In this document: piece by piece, positions 40,124-51,568 of the stretch
How positions within the stretch are numbered: the first letter of the stretch is position 1
How the letters are laid out: each line of letters opens with the position of its first letter
NCBI GenBank assembly: GCA_004764695.1
Contig: SMSO01000032.1
Span: forward strand, 8,080,668-8,144,667
From: Schizochytrium sp. TIO01
Taxonomy: Eukaryota > Sar > Bigyra > Thraustochytrida > Thraustochytriidae
Length of the DNA stretch: 64,000 nt
Direction: 5' to 3'
Notes under the pieces: model-generated
The model's input: only the letters and a program-made list of their open reading frames with translations
What the model was told of the DNA's origin: nothing
The model's database searches: none
Position numbers and translations under genes: made by a program

Positions 40124-40837
40124 CACCATCAAGCATCTGCTATTGGCGCTGCTCACACTAGCACACCATCTTCGCAAAGGCACCGTCCTGAATGGAAGGA
40201 TCTTTCTCAGAAGCACTCGCTCACCGTCCCTAGCAGAGTCTTGCCGCAATTGCCATCTTTCGATGCTCGTCACTACAACTTTGCGATATCTTGATCCAAG
40301 TTTTCCTCTCTAGAGAGCTGCAAATTAAACTTTACAGGCGAAGGACAGAGCCGCCTCGTCATCGCCTTAGCTCAGGGACGTTGCCACACGCGGTCTTGTA
40401 AGCTCATCTTTTAGACCTCTCGGGAGTAAATACATTTCCAAGTCGATGATACTATCACCGGACCAAGTGTATCTGTTCACGGCGCTGGTGACATACGCTC
40501 TTCTAGAGAGAATAATAGGAGTGCAATAAGAGTGCGTACTAGACTCAAGAAGGAGGAACTAAGAATGAGGAGTCTAGGACACACAGGAACTAGAAACAAG
40601 AAACTCGAGAAGAGCTTTATCGCTTCGAATTAGCTGGATCAGAACGAGAACTCAGACGCTCTCTGCAAGTGTGGAAAGCACCTTCTGGCACGCGCTTTAG
40701 CAAAGGGCGAGATTTAAGGTTTGGATTAGCTCGAGACAGCGTCACGAGCAAAGCGAAAGGGAGGAAGTAAACTTGAATTAGATCATAGCCAAACTTTGAG
40801 TGCTTGTGGCTGGCTGGCTATAGCTAGGATTGAGACT

Positions 40838-42325
40838 ATGGGGTGCGAGGAAAAGAGCCCAGAGCAAGTCGATGTCGCGGTGATTGGCGGTGGTGTTGTA
40901 GGATGCGCAATTGCGAGAGAACTGTCCAAGTATAAGATTGGAAAGATTGTTGTGCTTGAGAAAGATTCTGACGTATCTCAAGGAGCAAGCAAAGCGAATT
41001 CTGGTATTGTGCACGGAGGATATGACGCGAAGCATGGCACGCTCAAGTCCAAGCTCAGCCGTCGTGGTAATCTCATGTTTCCTCAACTACACCGAGAGCT
41101 CAACTTTGGATACCGTCAGATTGGCTCTCTCGTGCTTGCGTTTACAGATGCAGAAATGCAAGAGCTTGAAAACCTTGCAGTAAACGGTAAACTTAATGGC
41201 GTAGATGATCTTGAGATCATCGATGGTGAAAAAGTTCGTGAGCTTGAGCCACACGTCAGTATTGGGGTCAAAGCTGCATTGCACTGCCCTTCTGCGGCTA
41301 TCGTGACTCCCTATGAGTACTGTTTCGCCCTGGCTGAGAATGCTATTGCGAATGGAGTCAAACTTGAGGTAAATGCTCAAGTTATCAACGTGGAGCATCT
41401 CCGGGCGCTTCGTGGTGGCAACCCAATTTACCGTGTAGAGACTAAGTCAGGCAAGGTTTTTGATGCTAAGTACATTGTGAATGCTGCAGGCCTCTACGCA
41501 GATACGATTGCATCGATGGCAGGTGCTTCGCTTCAATATAAGATCATGCCACGTAAGGGGCAGTTTGTCATTTTAGAAAAGAGTCAAGGCTATCTCGCCA
41601 ATCGTGTGATTTTCCAAACACCTACTATCCGTTGGGGTAAAGGCATCTTGGTGTCCCCAACTGTCACAGGCAATTTGTTGCTCGGCCCTTCTGCCTCTGA
41701 GCAGCGGGATAAAGAAGAGCGAGATACAGACATGAACGAACTTGCTTACGTCGCTTGGTCTGCCCGTCGTTCCGTTCCGCATCTTGATACGCGGGAACAT
41801 CTTACCACATTCGCAGGACTACGCGCGCGTGGACCTCGCAATGATTTCATCATCGAGGAAGATGAGATCTTGAAAGGCTTTATTCATGTTGCAGCCATTG
41901 AAAGCCCGGGTCTCACAAGCTCTCCAGCAATTGCTGAACTCGTGCGGGACCTCTTGTTCAAAGCTGGGCTCGAGGTTGAAAAACGAGACGACTTCAACCC
42001 TATACGCCGCCACCCTGTACATCAGAAGCAAGGCAAGGTTTGTGACGATGATGAACGTATCGTCTGCCAGTGCGAGGGAATCACAGAGGGGCAGATTCGC
42101 CAAGCGATTCGTCAAGCAGGTATCCCAATTACTGCAACAGACTCAGTGAAATGGCGTACCCGCGCTGGTATGGGCCACTGCCAAGGTGCAAGATGCCGTT
42201 CCGAGGTTGCTGACATCATTGCCCAAGAGCTCAATGATGGCACAGAATTCCAAGATGTTCCCAAGCGAGTGCAAACGACTACCACCCCTAACCGCGTCCA
42301 GCGAAAGGGCTTGGCGAAACTTTGA
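40838..42325 (+). CDS. GlpA-like FAD oxidoreductase with C-terminal BFD [2Fe-2S] domain
   Basis: A DAO-type flavoprotein of 495 aa. The N-terminal Rossmann motif VAVIGGGVVGCAIAREL is followed by ASKANSGIVHGGYDA and VNAAGLYAD, typical of glycerol-3-phosphate/L-2-hydroxyglutarate oxidoreductases. LVSPTVTGNLLLGPSA and GLRARGP complete the substrate part. The last 90 residues form a BFD-like iron-sulfur module with CQC and GHCQGARC (four Cys). This fusion is characteristic of bacterial anaerobic GlpA-type enzymes, where it passes electrons to partner subunits. I see no mitochondrial presequence, so a cytosolic site is likely. The substrate is probably glycerol-3-phosphate or a 2-hydroxyacid, unproved. 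The frame opens at TTG 40796; the ATG is at 40838. Confidence 0.9.
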   Translation: MGCEEKSPEQVDVAVIGGGVVGCAIARELSKYKIGKIVVLEKDSDVSQGASKANSGIVHGGYDAKHGTLKSKLSRRGNLMFPQLHRELNFGYRQIGSLVLAFTDAEMQELENLAVNGKLNGVDDLEIIDGEKVRELEPHVSIGVKAALHCPSAAIVTPYEYCFALAENAIANGVKLEVNAQVINVEHLRALRGGNPIYRVETKSGKVFDAKYIVNAAGLYADTIASMAGASLQYKIMPRKGQFVILEKSQGYLANRVIFQTPTIRWGKGILVSPTVTGNLLLGPSASEQRDKEERDTDMNELAYVAWSARRSVPHLDTREHLTTFAGLRARGPRNDFIIEEDEILKGFIHVAAIESPGLTSSPAIAELVRDLLFKAGLEVEKRDDFNPIRRHPVHQKQGKVCDDDERIVCQCEGITEGQIRQAIRQAGIPITATDSVKWRTRAGMGHCQGARCRSEVADIIAQELNDGTEFQDVPKRVQTTTTPNRVQRKGLAKL

Positions 42326-42721
42326 TGCCCTAATTTTTTTGAGAGATCAAAGTACCAATATCTCTATATGGCGGTATCTTCTCTTACTCACTTCTATGCA
42401 GGTCGTCTCGTCTATCTATTTCATTAATTCATTTATTCCTCATAGACAAAAATTTAACTTTAAAACAAATATGTTCTGTCTATCCTCTTATACTTTAAGC
42501 CGGACAGCGATAGATCATAAATAAACTCTATCTCTGGCTATATCTCAACAAGGATTGATAATCAAGTTCTGTTTTGATAAATGTCTTTCTCTCGAAGCAA
42601 TGTAATGTTCAGTATAATTCTTTTGTTAATTTTCAATCATGGTAGGTATAAATTGCTTGCTTGCTTTCTGACAAAACAGGCTTAGATACTGGTCTTCACT
42701 ATAATACAAGAAGTTGATGGC
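42326..42721. other. Intergenic, convergent
   Basis: AT-rich 396-bp spacer between converging genes. Nothing else is recognised. Confidence 0.6.
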
Positions 42722-44659
42722 CTACTTTACCTTTTCTTGTGCTGTTGTCTGTGTCACAAACTTGATTTCTTGATAGCACTGGAAGGCCACACCAGCATAC
42801 ACTAACATAGCTAGTCCATCGTTCACAGTAACTCCATCAAAGCTATGAAAAACGTTGTGGAGAGAAACAGCCATCAAGAATGCAAATGCTAGTTTATGTG
42901 TCCCTAAACGCCATTTTATTGAGATGCAGGACATAATCAGAAGGCCAACAAGCATGAGCGCTGCAAAAATGAGGGCTTGCTCTTGGCTACGGCAGTATCT
43001 AGTTTTTGAACCACTTTCACACGTTTGAACTAAAACAGTGATGCGACGCATGACTTCCCAGATCGTCCAAATCATTAATGGGTAGCTGGGGGCTTGCCAG
43101 TAGACAGACGCTTCAGCGGGTAACGACTGCTCTTGATGGAAATTGATAAATTTTGCCTCATCTGCACCAAAAAGTCGCTCCCCAAGTTCTAAGAGACAAT
43201 TATCCTTTGGTGATGAGGGCGGAGTGGGCCGCGATCTGCTCTCGCTGCTAGTAATCTCGAGACGAGCAGTAATCATATCGTATACCTTGTCGAGTAGATC
43301 GAGCACCTTCACACCACGAGCAGTGACTTCTTCTGCATGATACTTCAGTGCAAGTTGAAATGATTTTGCTACTTTATTCTGAGAATGAGCAGTGCCTCGC
43401 GAGAATGGCTGCATGTGTCGCAGGGAGTTGACATGGTGCCTAATATTTTGGTCATCGCACAAAGCATTGAAATGAGTCTCCCATCGTCTTATTGCATATT
43501 TAATTTGTTTTCGATAGTGCCAAAGCTGATCGGTTTTGAGGCAAGCAAAAAAGCCCAGTTTTTCGAGTTCTACAACAATGTTGAGCACTTCGGAGGGAAA
43601 CTGCGGTTTCTCCCCGAGTGCCACATAATCATCAAAAAATGTTGCGCCGCAGAGATTATCTAGTAGTGCGCACAGAGCTGTCTGCCCTTGAGTGTTCTGC
43701 TTGCGAGGGTTGATAGCAATTTGATGACTTGCTACTCTTAAGAGGTGATCTACAGCTGCCACAGGAGGATGCCGCTCCTGCAAAAGCTTTATGAGGAGTG
43801 TATCTCGACTCGCTGCAGAGACAAGCTCATCAGCATGCAGTTTCCCGCTAGAGAAAAACAAATTAATGATACTTTCTTGCGATGGAACGTCGCATTGTAC
43901 ATGTAAAGCTCGGGTGGCAAGAAAGGCAATAGCCGCGGATGCGCGGCTTTCATGCTGGAGTACGCGCTTTAGAGTTTTCACAAGTTCCTCCTCGAAATGC
44001 GCTTCCCAGACGAGACCATCACCCAAAGCGTCGAATGTTGTCTCTGGTGTCTTGATGGCCTGGAGAAAGTCTGTAAGGTAATCTCTGCTCGAGCTGGTAG
44101 GTGTTGATGCTCGGGGTCGCCCAAAGAGTGGAACCGTGGTAAACCCACTCGGCTTTGGTGTACTGGACATGCTTCTTTTGCGAGTGGCTTCAGTATCACC
44201 TAAAGGCTTTGTTTCGGCATCAATGCATAGCTCACCAGCTTCACGTTTTGACCTCCAGGTCTTCAAGATTCTTTTGGTTCGAATTGGAATTTGATGTGGC
44301 AAGCTAGGCTTTTGTGCGGGTTTCGTTTCCTGATGTACAGCTGCAAGATTATTGGACACGTTTTCAATGCCAAAAAGGTTTGTATAGAGTTTTTCTCCTT
44401 CGCAGCCTTGCTTCATCTCGCCGCAAGAGTCCAGCAGCTGCGATGCGCAATCTGATTGAGCTTGTTTGTGATGATTTGTTTTCGCGGATTCTCGCGTTGG
44501 TTTTCGGCGTACAAGACCAGATTTGCGAGCAGCTCCTTGGATTACAGCTACGCTCCATCTGCGAGCGGTTTTGGCAGTCGAAATGGCTGCTGCAGTTTTA
44601 AGAGCTGTTGGCGACGTTACTTGCGAAGCTGGAGATATTATGCTCAGGTTCTTGGCCAT
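42722..44659 (-). CDS. Unrecognised protein with C-terminal membrane helices
   Basis: I do not recognise this 645-aa product. The first 230 residues are Ser/Thr/Lys-rich and probably disordered. Residues about 230-510 are helical, with a weak ankyrin-like look (NTQGQTALCALLDNL, DTLLIKLLQERHPPVAAVDHLL), though not enough to assign repeats. Near the end, ALIFAALMLVGLLIMSCISI, KLAFAFLMAVSLHNVF and GLAMLVYAGVAF form two or three transmembrane helices, so the long N-terminal part probably faces the cytoplasm. The frame opens at TTG 44842; the first ATG is 44659 in a GCCATGG-like context on the minus strand. An ion-channel-like or ankyrin-membrane protein is possible but unproved. Confidence 0.75.
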   Translation of the reverse strand: MAKNLSIISPASQVTSPTALKTAAAISTAKTARRWSVAVIQGAARKSGLVRRKPTRESAKTNHHKQAQSDCASQLLDSCGEMKQGCEGEKLYTNLFGIENVSNNLAAVHQETKPAQKPSLPHQIPIRTKRILKTWRSKREAGELCIDAETKPLGDTEATRKRSMSSTPKPSGFTTVPLFGRPRASTPTSSSRDYLTDFLQAIKTPETTFDALGDGLVWEAHFEEELVKTLKRVLQHESRASAAIAFLATRALHVQCDVPSQESIINLFFSSGKLHADELVSAASRDTLLIKLLQERHPPVAAVDHLLRVASHQIAINPRKQNTQGQTALCALLDNLCGATFFDDYVALGEKPQFPSEVLNIVVELEKLGFFACLKTDQLWHYRKQIKYAIRRWETHFNALCDDQNIRHHVNSLRHMQPFSRGTAHSQNKVAKSFQLALKYHAEEVTARGVKVLDLLDKVYDMITARLEITSSESRSRPTPPSSPKDNCLLELGERLFGADEAKFINFHQEQSLPAEASVYWQAPSYPLMIWTIWEVMRRITVLVQTCESGSKTRYCRSQEQALIFAALMLVGLLIMSCISIKWRLGTHKLAFAFLMAVSLHNVFHSFDGVTVNDGLAMLVYAGVAFQCYQEIKFVTQTTAQEKVK

Positions 44660-47195
44660 GGTTTGCTGATGACGTTTCTGTTTCACAAACACGAAGAGTT
44701 GAACGAAAGGACGTCTTCCAAAGTTTTTGCCAGCGTGAAACCTTTCAAAGCATGAACGATCAATCAGCACCAACCCAGCGCAACTGACGGAGTCCGACCT
44801 CCGCCCAGACTGGTACTGCTTGATTGCTGAGGCTGCGGGCAAGCTTAATGTACAAATGCACTCGCGGTGGCCAATTCAGGTCTGCATTTGACACAGTTCT
44901 TGCGCCTGGAAGAAGCCGGCCTTGCACATATAACACTAGTAGTATCTTACTATAAATTAAGATTTTTGAGCAAGAACTAAATAGAAAAGGAAAAAGCGAT
45001 TCCACAAGAGAGCCTCTCTCGATTTGCAGCTGCAGACCTAGCTTTATCTCAACCTAGTCATCAAGCCGACTCATGTCCTTGAGCTGTCTATTGGGTCCCT
45101 TCTGAAGAATGAACGGGATCTATTCAAGTAGGCATAATTTTACAAGAACTACTATGGTGAAAGCTCTGCACGGGCCTCTTTCGCTGGCTTTTGGATTCAG
45201 GTCAGTTTTGACTCTCATTTGGCAACACTCATAAACCCACGCTTTTCGAGGCAAGCCACCGATGCTAATATATCGCTGTTGAGGAATGGTATAGTGAATA
45301 GACTGAGCCTGGCTCCTTGACTGATTATTTGAACCAAATTAGTGACAGGACCACACAGAGACGGCCGCCTGGCGTCTCGCAGAGCGACCTGGGGATGGAA
45401 ACTGTCCGCCGTTTAGATAGCTAAGACTTCTTAGACCTTTGATGTGTAGTGGTCAGGACATCGACGATCGTGCTACGACGAAAGAACTTAACATATATTT
45501 GTAGTGAAGTTGATGCCATTCCAATAGCAGTTACATGCACTTAAATGCGCTTTTTAAGAGTTCGTTGTTGCTTGAGGTCATGCAACAATAAGAAAAAATT
45601 GATGCTGATTATGATATTTATTATGCTAATTCGGGGTTTACTGACCTCGGGTACATCGAAAATTCTGCAAAATTAAGGTGCGTTGCAGCCTGCATAAAGT
45701 TCCCACATCATGCAGAGGAAATGAACAAAGCGATGAAACGCGACAAACACTACCTGGCAGACGACTCGTGGTAATGAAAAACTAAATCGAGTTCCCCATC
45801 GCAAGACTAAACTAGAAGAAATTTGATCTCAGCGAAGGCTTTTTTGGCATGAAACTATGGCCAACCCTTCAAGCTGTGATTTTGATCTTTCGTGTCCTTA
45901 CAGGCACTTCGCTATTTATGAGGACTCTATTCAAGAGTCAGCAGCGGTGTTTAATGATATATACTAATAGCAGTGAACTTTTCTCTTGAGTATTTTAATG
46001 CACAATGGTCTATTAGCGTAGTCCCCGACAAGGCCCTAGGTTTACACTATACCGCTCTGCACTTTGGTGGATCGGCTAGAGGGCCCGGGACCTCTTTGGC
46101 AAAAGGGAATAAAAGCCAGGGTAAAACTCAGCGTAGATTATGCTCAGGGCATTATAAACTTGATGAATTGGTGAACTGGAAAGTTACAACAGACTACGTA
46201 GGGTCTTATACCGAACTCTACCGTAGGAAGTAAAGTAGCATGCCCTAACCAAGAGATCGAGTTTTGTCAAGGTAGGAGACTCTTTATGGGCTTTTGGTGT
46301 ACTAGAGCGAGTACACATACTTCCTTTGCGTCATTTGATTGCTTTCTAAATTAAGGCGAGGACTATGGGATGCTATCATCAAAAGCTTTTCAATATTTTT
46401 TGTTTTGTTTTCTGTTTTCATAATCTCATATACCTTCGATAAATCAGTTTGAGGAGTTGAGGAGTAAGCGCTTTTAAAGTTAAAAGTTGACGTACGTCAA
46501 GGAATGCTTTACCCCATCCTTGTTCAACTTTTCTCTGTTTGCCTCTGGCTGTATTATGATGTTCTTGTCACTGCTTTGGAGCAATGACTGTTTTTTTCTC
46601 ATATTTGTTCTTATAAGTTTTAATGCTCCGGGAGAACAAATAAGCAAACAAACAGCGCTCTACCAATCGTTGATAAAGACAAAACACTAGTAGTTTTAAG
46701 CAACAATATGCAGACCAATTGTTGGTTGCATGATCCAGAAGCAATCGCTATCATTGGGAGATATGGAAGAGGTCAAGTCTTATTCCAGCACTCAAGCTAA
46801 GAAAAACCTGTATAAGGGTGTAATTTAAAAGACTTGATTTTGTGAACTGGGGTTGTATCGTTAAGTGTTAGAGAACATCATGTGTAAGGTTTGTTTACCC
46901 GCATGGTAGTGCAATCTGAAGTTCATGAGAGTTGACTTCTTTGTATGCATATGCTCCAGCGCCCAAACATAATCAAGAATCTCCTCTTGAGAAATGCGAA
47001 CGATCCGTTACGAAAAGGGACCTAGTCTTAGTAATAGTAGCACTGTACTACTCCTCTCAGTTTGCTTACTCTAAGTACGACCTGTCGTACGAAAGGGGTA
47101 TTTGGAAGTCGCGGAATAAACAAAGTAATCAATCACGTGAACCAGCTTACTGGTTTGAAGAGGCAGTTCATGCAAAACTTGAGCGAAATGCCAAA
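44660..47195. other. 2.5-kb divergent intergenic region
   Basis: It lies between two divergent membrane-protein genes. Mostly AT-rich after 45.5 kb. Short frames at 45973-46233 and 46487-46690 lack recognisable domains. The frame of the downstream seven-helix gene is open from 46932 but has no ATG until 47196. Confidence 0.55.
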
Positions 47196-48818
47196 ATGCA
47201 ACAGGGAAGGACGGGGTGGAATTACCTGCACTTCCTTTGTTGTATTGCGAGCTTTTGCTTAACAAAAGGAGATGCAGCATTAATTTTACGCAACGGCAAC
47301 GAAACCCTTGTTGGTATTGATTCAACAAGATCATTCAACTTTTATATTGGCGTCCAGGAAATCTCACCAAGTCAGCGACCTACAGCAACGCCAGAAGAAA
47401 TCGAGGAAACATTTCGACGGAATCTTACAGTGCGGTACATGTCAATAGAACAAGATCAAGATGCTTTCTGCCATAGCATGAGAGTAAATGGCACTTTGTT
47501 TAGCAGCTTCAAAGAAGCACAATCTCAACTTGTTATATTTCCATGGACCTTTGACTTTATGTGTAATGGTGATCTCGGTACGTGGGGCACCGAATATTTC
47601 ATTTACAATTTGTGTAAGATGGGATCACCGCTGCTCTGGCTTGTCTCGCATAACACAATGTTTATGTACCAGCATGATGGTCATAAATTTTCGAGTTGGT
47701 ATAACGGGCCTTACTCTGAGCAGATTCAAAATTGTTTTTTTGCAATTGGCCTCCCTGATACGGATTCTGAGCTCCAAGCTATGGAAGGCTTGCAGTTAAG
47801 TTCAAAGGACTACCGAGTTGATATTGAAATTGAATGGACGAAGTATGTTGGATTTGATAAAGGAGATAATTACTTGCTTGTGTCAGAAGGTATTCCAGGA
47901 GTATGCTTTTGTTTTTTGTCCGTAATATGCTTGTTCCGTCTCGTTGTTGCACCTTCTAAGCAGGACTCTTTGAAATCGCGGCGAACGAGCATTCTTGTTT
48001 TGAATTTTGCAGTAACTACTTTCGTAGGAGTCTGTAAACTTCTTGCATGCATTGAAAGACTCCCATGTTATATGGCCCTCGCAATTCTAACTTCGTTTTC
48101 TTTCACGGGCGTTGGAACTTCGATTTTAGTGAGATCTCTCTACGGAGAGGTTCTTATCCGGCTTGCTTTGGGAGTTCAAGTTAGACGTGGATACAATCGA
48201 CAAAAGGTCATACCCTTTGTGGCATGTGGAATTTGTCTAATTCTAGACATCGTTTTTGGATTTCTCATAGTGAATTCAACAACTAAGAACGCTGTTTTAA
48301 TAGGAAATTTGACGGTGCTCTTGCTGTCTAGTTCACAAGGCTTTGTTTCGTATCGTATGATTAAAAGTACCAGAAAAGCGAAACAAATGCTTGCGTCTCA
48401 GCGTAAAATATTCATACCACTTGACCAAACAATTATAGTTACTTCACATGTTAGCTCTTTTGCATCATGCGAACACAATGAAAAGACTAATATTTCGTCG
48501 ATTGCACCTTCGAAAGTTGAGGATGATGATGGCGTTAGAAAGGTCCAACGGTTCGACGCAATAGATACAATGCAGCGCAAGTTAAGAAAAGTAGAAGGCG
48601 AACTTCGAATATGGGTGGCAATTGCAGCTATTGGTGCAGTTGTAAGCGTCGCCTCTTATGCAGTATGGCCCTTTTTTTGGGTTGGGAGTCAGTATGTAGT
48701 TCTAAAACTTTTTGTAGACGTGGGGAGATTTATCAATATATGGGCGGAAATCAACACTACGGCACCTTCTTCGTCTTACCGTTGCCGGAGTCATTGTTTT
48801 TGTTTTAAGAGCCACTAG
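47196..48818 (+). CDS. Seven-helix receptor-like protein with large ectodomain
   Basis: The 540-aa product is not assignable to a named family. From the ATG at 47196 it begins with a signal peptide (WNYLHFLCCIASFCL core). A roughly 200-residue ectodomain follows, with Cys and several N-glycosylation sequons (NET, NLT, NGT). Seven hydrophobic segments come next, including VCFCFLSVICLFRLVVA, ILVLNFAVTTFVGVCKLL, VIPFVACGICLILDIVFGFLI and WVAIAAIGAVVSVASYAVW. The loop between segments 5 and 6 (about 100 residues) is charged. The last about 20 residues (from about TTAPSSS) are polar and Cys/Ser-rich and may be out of frame; see findings. The 264 nt of open frame before the ATG would encode a charged stretch that would bury the signal peptide, hence this start. 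Confidence 0.78.
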   Translation: MQQGRTGWNYLHFLCCIASFCLTKGDAALILRNGNETLVGIDSTRSFNFYIGVQEISPSQRPTATPEEIEETFRRNLTVRYMSIEQDQDAFCHSMRVNGTLFSSFKEAQSQLVIFPWTFDFMCNGDLGTWGTEYFIYNLCKMGSPLLWLVSHNTMFMYQHDGHKFSSWYNGPYSEQIQNCFFAIGLPDTDSELQAMEGLQLSSKDYRVDIEIEWTKYVGFDKGDNYLLVSEGIPGVCFCFLSVICLFRLVVAPSKQDSLKSRRTSILVLNFAVTTFVGVCKLLACIERLPCYMALAILTSFSFTGVGTSILVRSLYGEVLIRLALGVQVRRGYNRQKVIPFVACGICLILDIVFGFLIVNSTTKNAVLIGNLTVLLLSSSQGFVSYRMIKSTRKAKQMLASQRKIFIPLDQTIIVTSHVSSFASCEHNEKTNISSIAPSKVEDDDGVRKVQRFDAIDTMQRKLRKVEGELRIWVAIAAIGAVVSVASYAVWPFFWVGSQYVVLKLFVDVGRFINIWAEINTTAPSSSYRCRSHCFCFKSH

Positions 48819-49092
48819 TCTTCCTTGTGATTTTGAAGCTACACCAGATGTTTTACCTTTCAGTTTCTGCTATCGTCTCTTGGTTTAGCACTAGTTTGTT
48901 GGTTTTGATTGGCGGTGTGTGTTGTGACTGTGCCTTGATAACCATTAGATAACACTATTGATTGAGAATAAAGCACCTCTCATGTCTAAAATTTACTCCA
49001 AATGATATGTTTTCGTGAAATAATAAAGTATTGTGTAATACATTTGACAGAACAAAGCTTCTTAATTTATTTAGAATAAAATTGGATAGCAA

Positions 49093-50652
49093 TCATAGTC
49101 TTGTGATTTTGAATCTTGGCATAGGATCAGGCACACCAGCTGTAGCCTGCTTCAAGGCAGGTTTCGGCAAGGTGGGATCTTCGAGGACAATGTTGTAACG
49201 TTTCACCAATTCACAAAGAAGTGTCCGCAGTTCAAGTTCAGCAGCGCGTTTGCCGAGGCATACTCTTGCTCCACTACCAAACGGATCCTTGGAAACAGCA
49301 GCATCCAACTTAGAAGTGAACGGACAGCCTTTCCGTGCACGAATATTTTCACGGAAGTAACGCTCTGGTTTAAATTCATTGGCATCGGGAATGAAGCTCG
49401 TTTCTCGCGTCTCGTAGGAAGGGCAAAGTTGTAAACAGGTTCCTGCAGGTACCTTCACACGAGAGTTGGGTAAAATAATGTCATGGTCAAGAATTCGAAG
49501 CCCTGTAAGAAAGCCCGAAGGGTAAAGACGATTAGATTCACGAATGAAAGCTTCAAGATAAGGCATCTTTGCAGATTTCTTAAACGGGCCGCCACCAAGG
49601 ACCTCGCGAATTTCTTCACGAATCTTAGCTTGGCAATCGGGGTGATATCCAAGTGAAACAATTGCCCACTGAATGAGACCCATGGTTGTGCCGACACTTG
49701 CGCTCAAGAGATTCGTCATAATCAGGACTAGCTGATCCACAGGGATACCCTGCTCATCACGAAGATCTTTGAACCAACATGTTGGAATGTCCTTTTGATC
49801 AAAAATCCGCTTCACCTCAGTATTGGTAATCTCGAGAATGCGATCAAAGCTAGCTTCCATTTTGGCATAACCATTCCACGGATGCAGAATCCAAGGTGTA
49901 AAATGTAAACGCATAGCAAGAGTCATGGCGGTTTCGTCAAGAGCAACGATTTCTTTCATAGGATTCTTGCAGTTTTTGTTTGTGATATCAGGACTTTCTC
50001 CTAGAGCGAGAGAAGCGAACATGTCAAGGGCTGCGTATTTCGTCCAATCAGCAATATTATCTGCATAATCTTCAAAATGATCCACCGCACCCCGAGCGGC
50101 CTCTTGCACCAGTGGCTCGTAACGCGCAACTGCATCCGTGTAGATACCTGGAGCTAGAATATCACGAGCTTTACGCCACTCCTCTCCCCAACCACTAAGT
50201 TTGTATGGGATATTGGGATCGTCTACGTCAGACTTTCCGCGCCAGAATTTCCTCAAAACATCAATATCTCCAGTGCCTCTAACATGTTTACCTTCGTTCT
50301 GGTAAATATGCTTGACATCGTCTTGGTTGAAAACAATCAGCACTGTTTGACCACGAGCATCCTTGACGCGGGCCACGCCTTGCTCACGGCCAATTTCTTG
50401 ATAAAGTTCAGTGATCATCTGGAGTTGATCGTTCGCAAGCGTTAGGACCCATTTCCAACCTGGGCCCTTGACATCAGCAAGCTCAATGAAGTCGTTCTCT
50501 GGACTATTCGAAGCAGCAATTGTGCTTTTGGGCCGTCTTGCACTGTTATTCGAAAGAGATCCAGGTTGGGTTAAGCCCCCTGCAAGAGCTTTCGGGAGAA
50601 ATTGACTTGATATCAAGCCTTTCCTACATCCAAAAACCCTAATGCCCATCAT
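49093..50652 (-). CDS. Cytochrome P450, mitochondrial-type, paralogue 1
   Basis: First of five tandem P450s. The 519-aa product has a basic, acid-poor presequence (about 1-45), DVKGPGWKWVLTLA where other P450s have the proline-rich hinge, C-helix EEWRKAR (Trp retained), I-helix LLSASVGTTMGLIQW, K-helix ExxR in RESNRLYP, FKPERYFREN, and heme loop FGSGARVCLG (Cys465). KRAAELEL after the heme Cys resembles the RRIAELEM of animal mitochondrial P450s. No N-terminal transmembrane anchor is present, so a matrix-facing, ferredoxin-reduced enzyme is inferred. The usual acid before the I-helix Thr is Gly here. Substrate unknown. Closest to paralogue 3. Confidence 0.92.
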   Translation of the reverse strand: MMGIRVFGCRKGLISSQFLPKALAGGLTQPGSLSNNSARRPKSTIAASNSPENDFIELADVKGPGWKWVLTLANDQLQMITELYQEIGREQGVARVKDARGQTVLIVFNQDDVKHIYQNEGKHVRGTGDIDVLRKFWRGKSDVDDPNIPYKLSGWGEEWRKARDILAPGIYTDAVARYEPLVQEAARGAVDHFEDYADNIADWTKYAALDMFASLALGESPDITNKNCKNPMKEIVALDETAMTLAMRLHFTPWILHPWNGYAKMEASFDRILEITNTEVKRIFDQKDIPTCWFKDLRDEQGIPVDQLVLIMTNLLSASVGTTMGLIQWAIVSLGYHPDCQAKIREEIREVLGGGPFKKSAKMPYLEAFIRESNRLYPSGFLTGLRILDHDIILPNSRVKVPAGTCLQLCPSYETRETSFIPDANEFKPERYFRENIRARKGCPFTSKLDAAVSKDPFGSGARVCLGKRAAELELRTLLCELVKRYNIVLEDPTLPKPALKQATAGVPDPMPRFKITRL

Positions 50653-51568
50653 TCTTTTCCTGTACTTGTTTTTTTTAAAGCGCGCATGATTTTCACAATA
50701 CCAGTCAGTAAAAGGTTCTTGATTTCCTACTACAGGATATATGTTGTCTTACTATGAGCTTGAGCCTTCCCCTTTCCTACTAGATCCAAGGATTATTTCG
50801 AAGTTCTAGGTTTGCTGCTCGACCTATCCTCGGCCAAAGTTCACAATGCTACTATTTTCCATTTCCAAATATGTATCGACATGTTCAGACACTGTAACGA
50901 TTGCGCATTAGTCGCATCTTGATTGCGTGGTTATCGTCTTCAAACTCTAGTTATGATAAACTCTAGAAAACGCACTAATTGATCGTTCCCCACTATCTAA
51001 AGAGGAAAAAAATGCACTATCTGTTGAAACGACTCATGAGCAATCAGAAGTCAGGACATGCACTGAGATAGGTAGAACAAGGAATACTTGGGCATGAGAT
51101 GACAATAAAGAATTACAAGTTTATTATTGTCTTCTATCACTCTCAAAGGTAATGAGTTTATAAAATCTTTAGCTTGAGTAAAATCTGAAGCTACCCCTCA
51201 TTACTGGTTTTCCAACACAATTTACCAAACAGGAATTTACTTTTTTAAAGAAAATAATTAATAAACTAAATAGAAGCCAGTTTTCCCGAGAGAGACAATG
51301 GTATAATAGATGAAAATGCGAAGTTCTGCAGAGTGCTGACAAAGAAACCTGTTCAAAGACTATGGGCAATGTCTATTTTAATGAAATGATTCTTTAATAT
51401 GGTGTTGCAAATTTAGTGTCTATATCTGTCCAAGTCGTAATTTTGCCATGTTCATGCCAAGCTCCAAAACGACTCTAGAAAGTCACAAGGATTGAAATTA
51501 CAAGTACGGAGAAGCAAGCATGACAGACGAGGTGCATTAAAGAAAGAACAAAAAACTAAATGGCTTAT
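50653..51568. other. Intergenic, P450 1 / P450 2
   Basis: 916 bp, AT-rich. It holds the paralogue-1 promoter and the paralogue-2 transcript end. No P450 remnant is seen. Confidence 0.6.
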
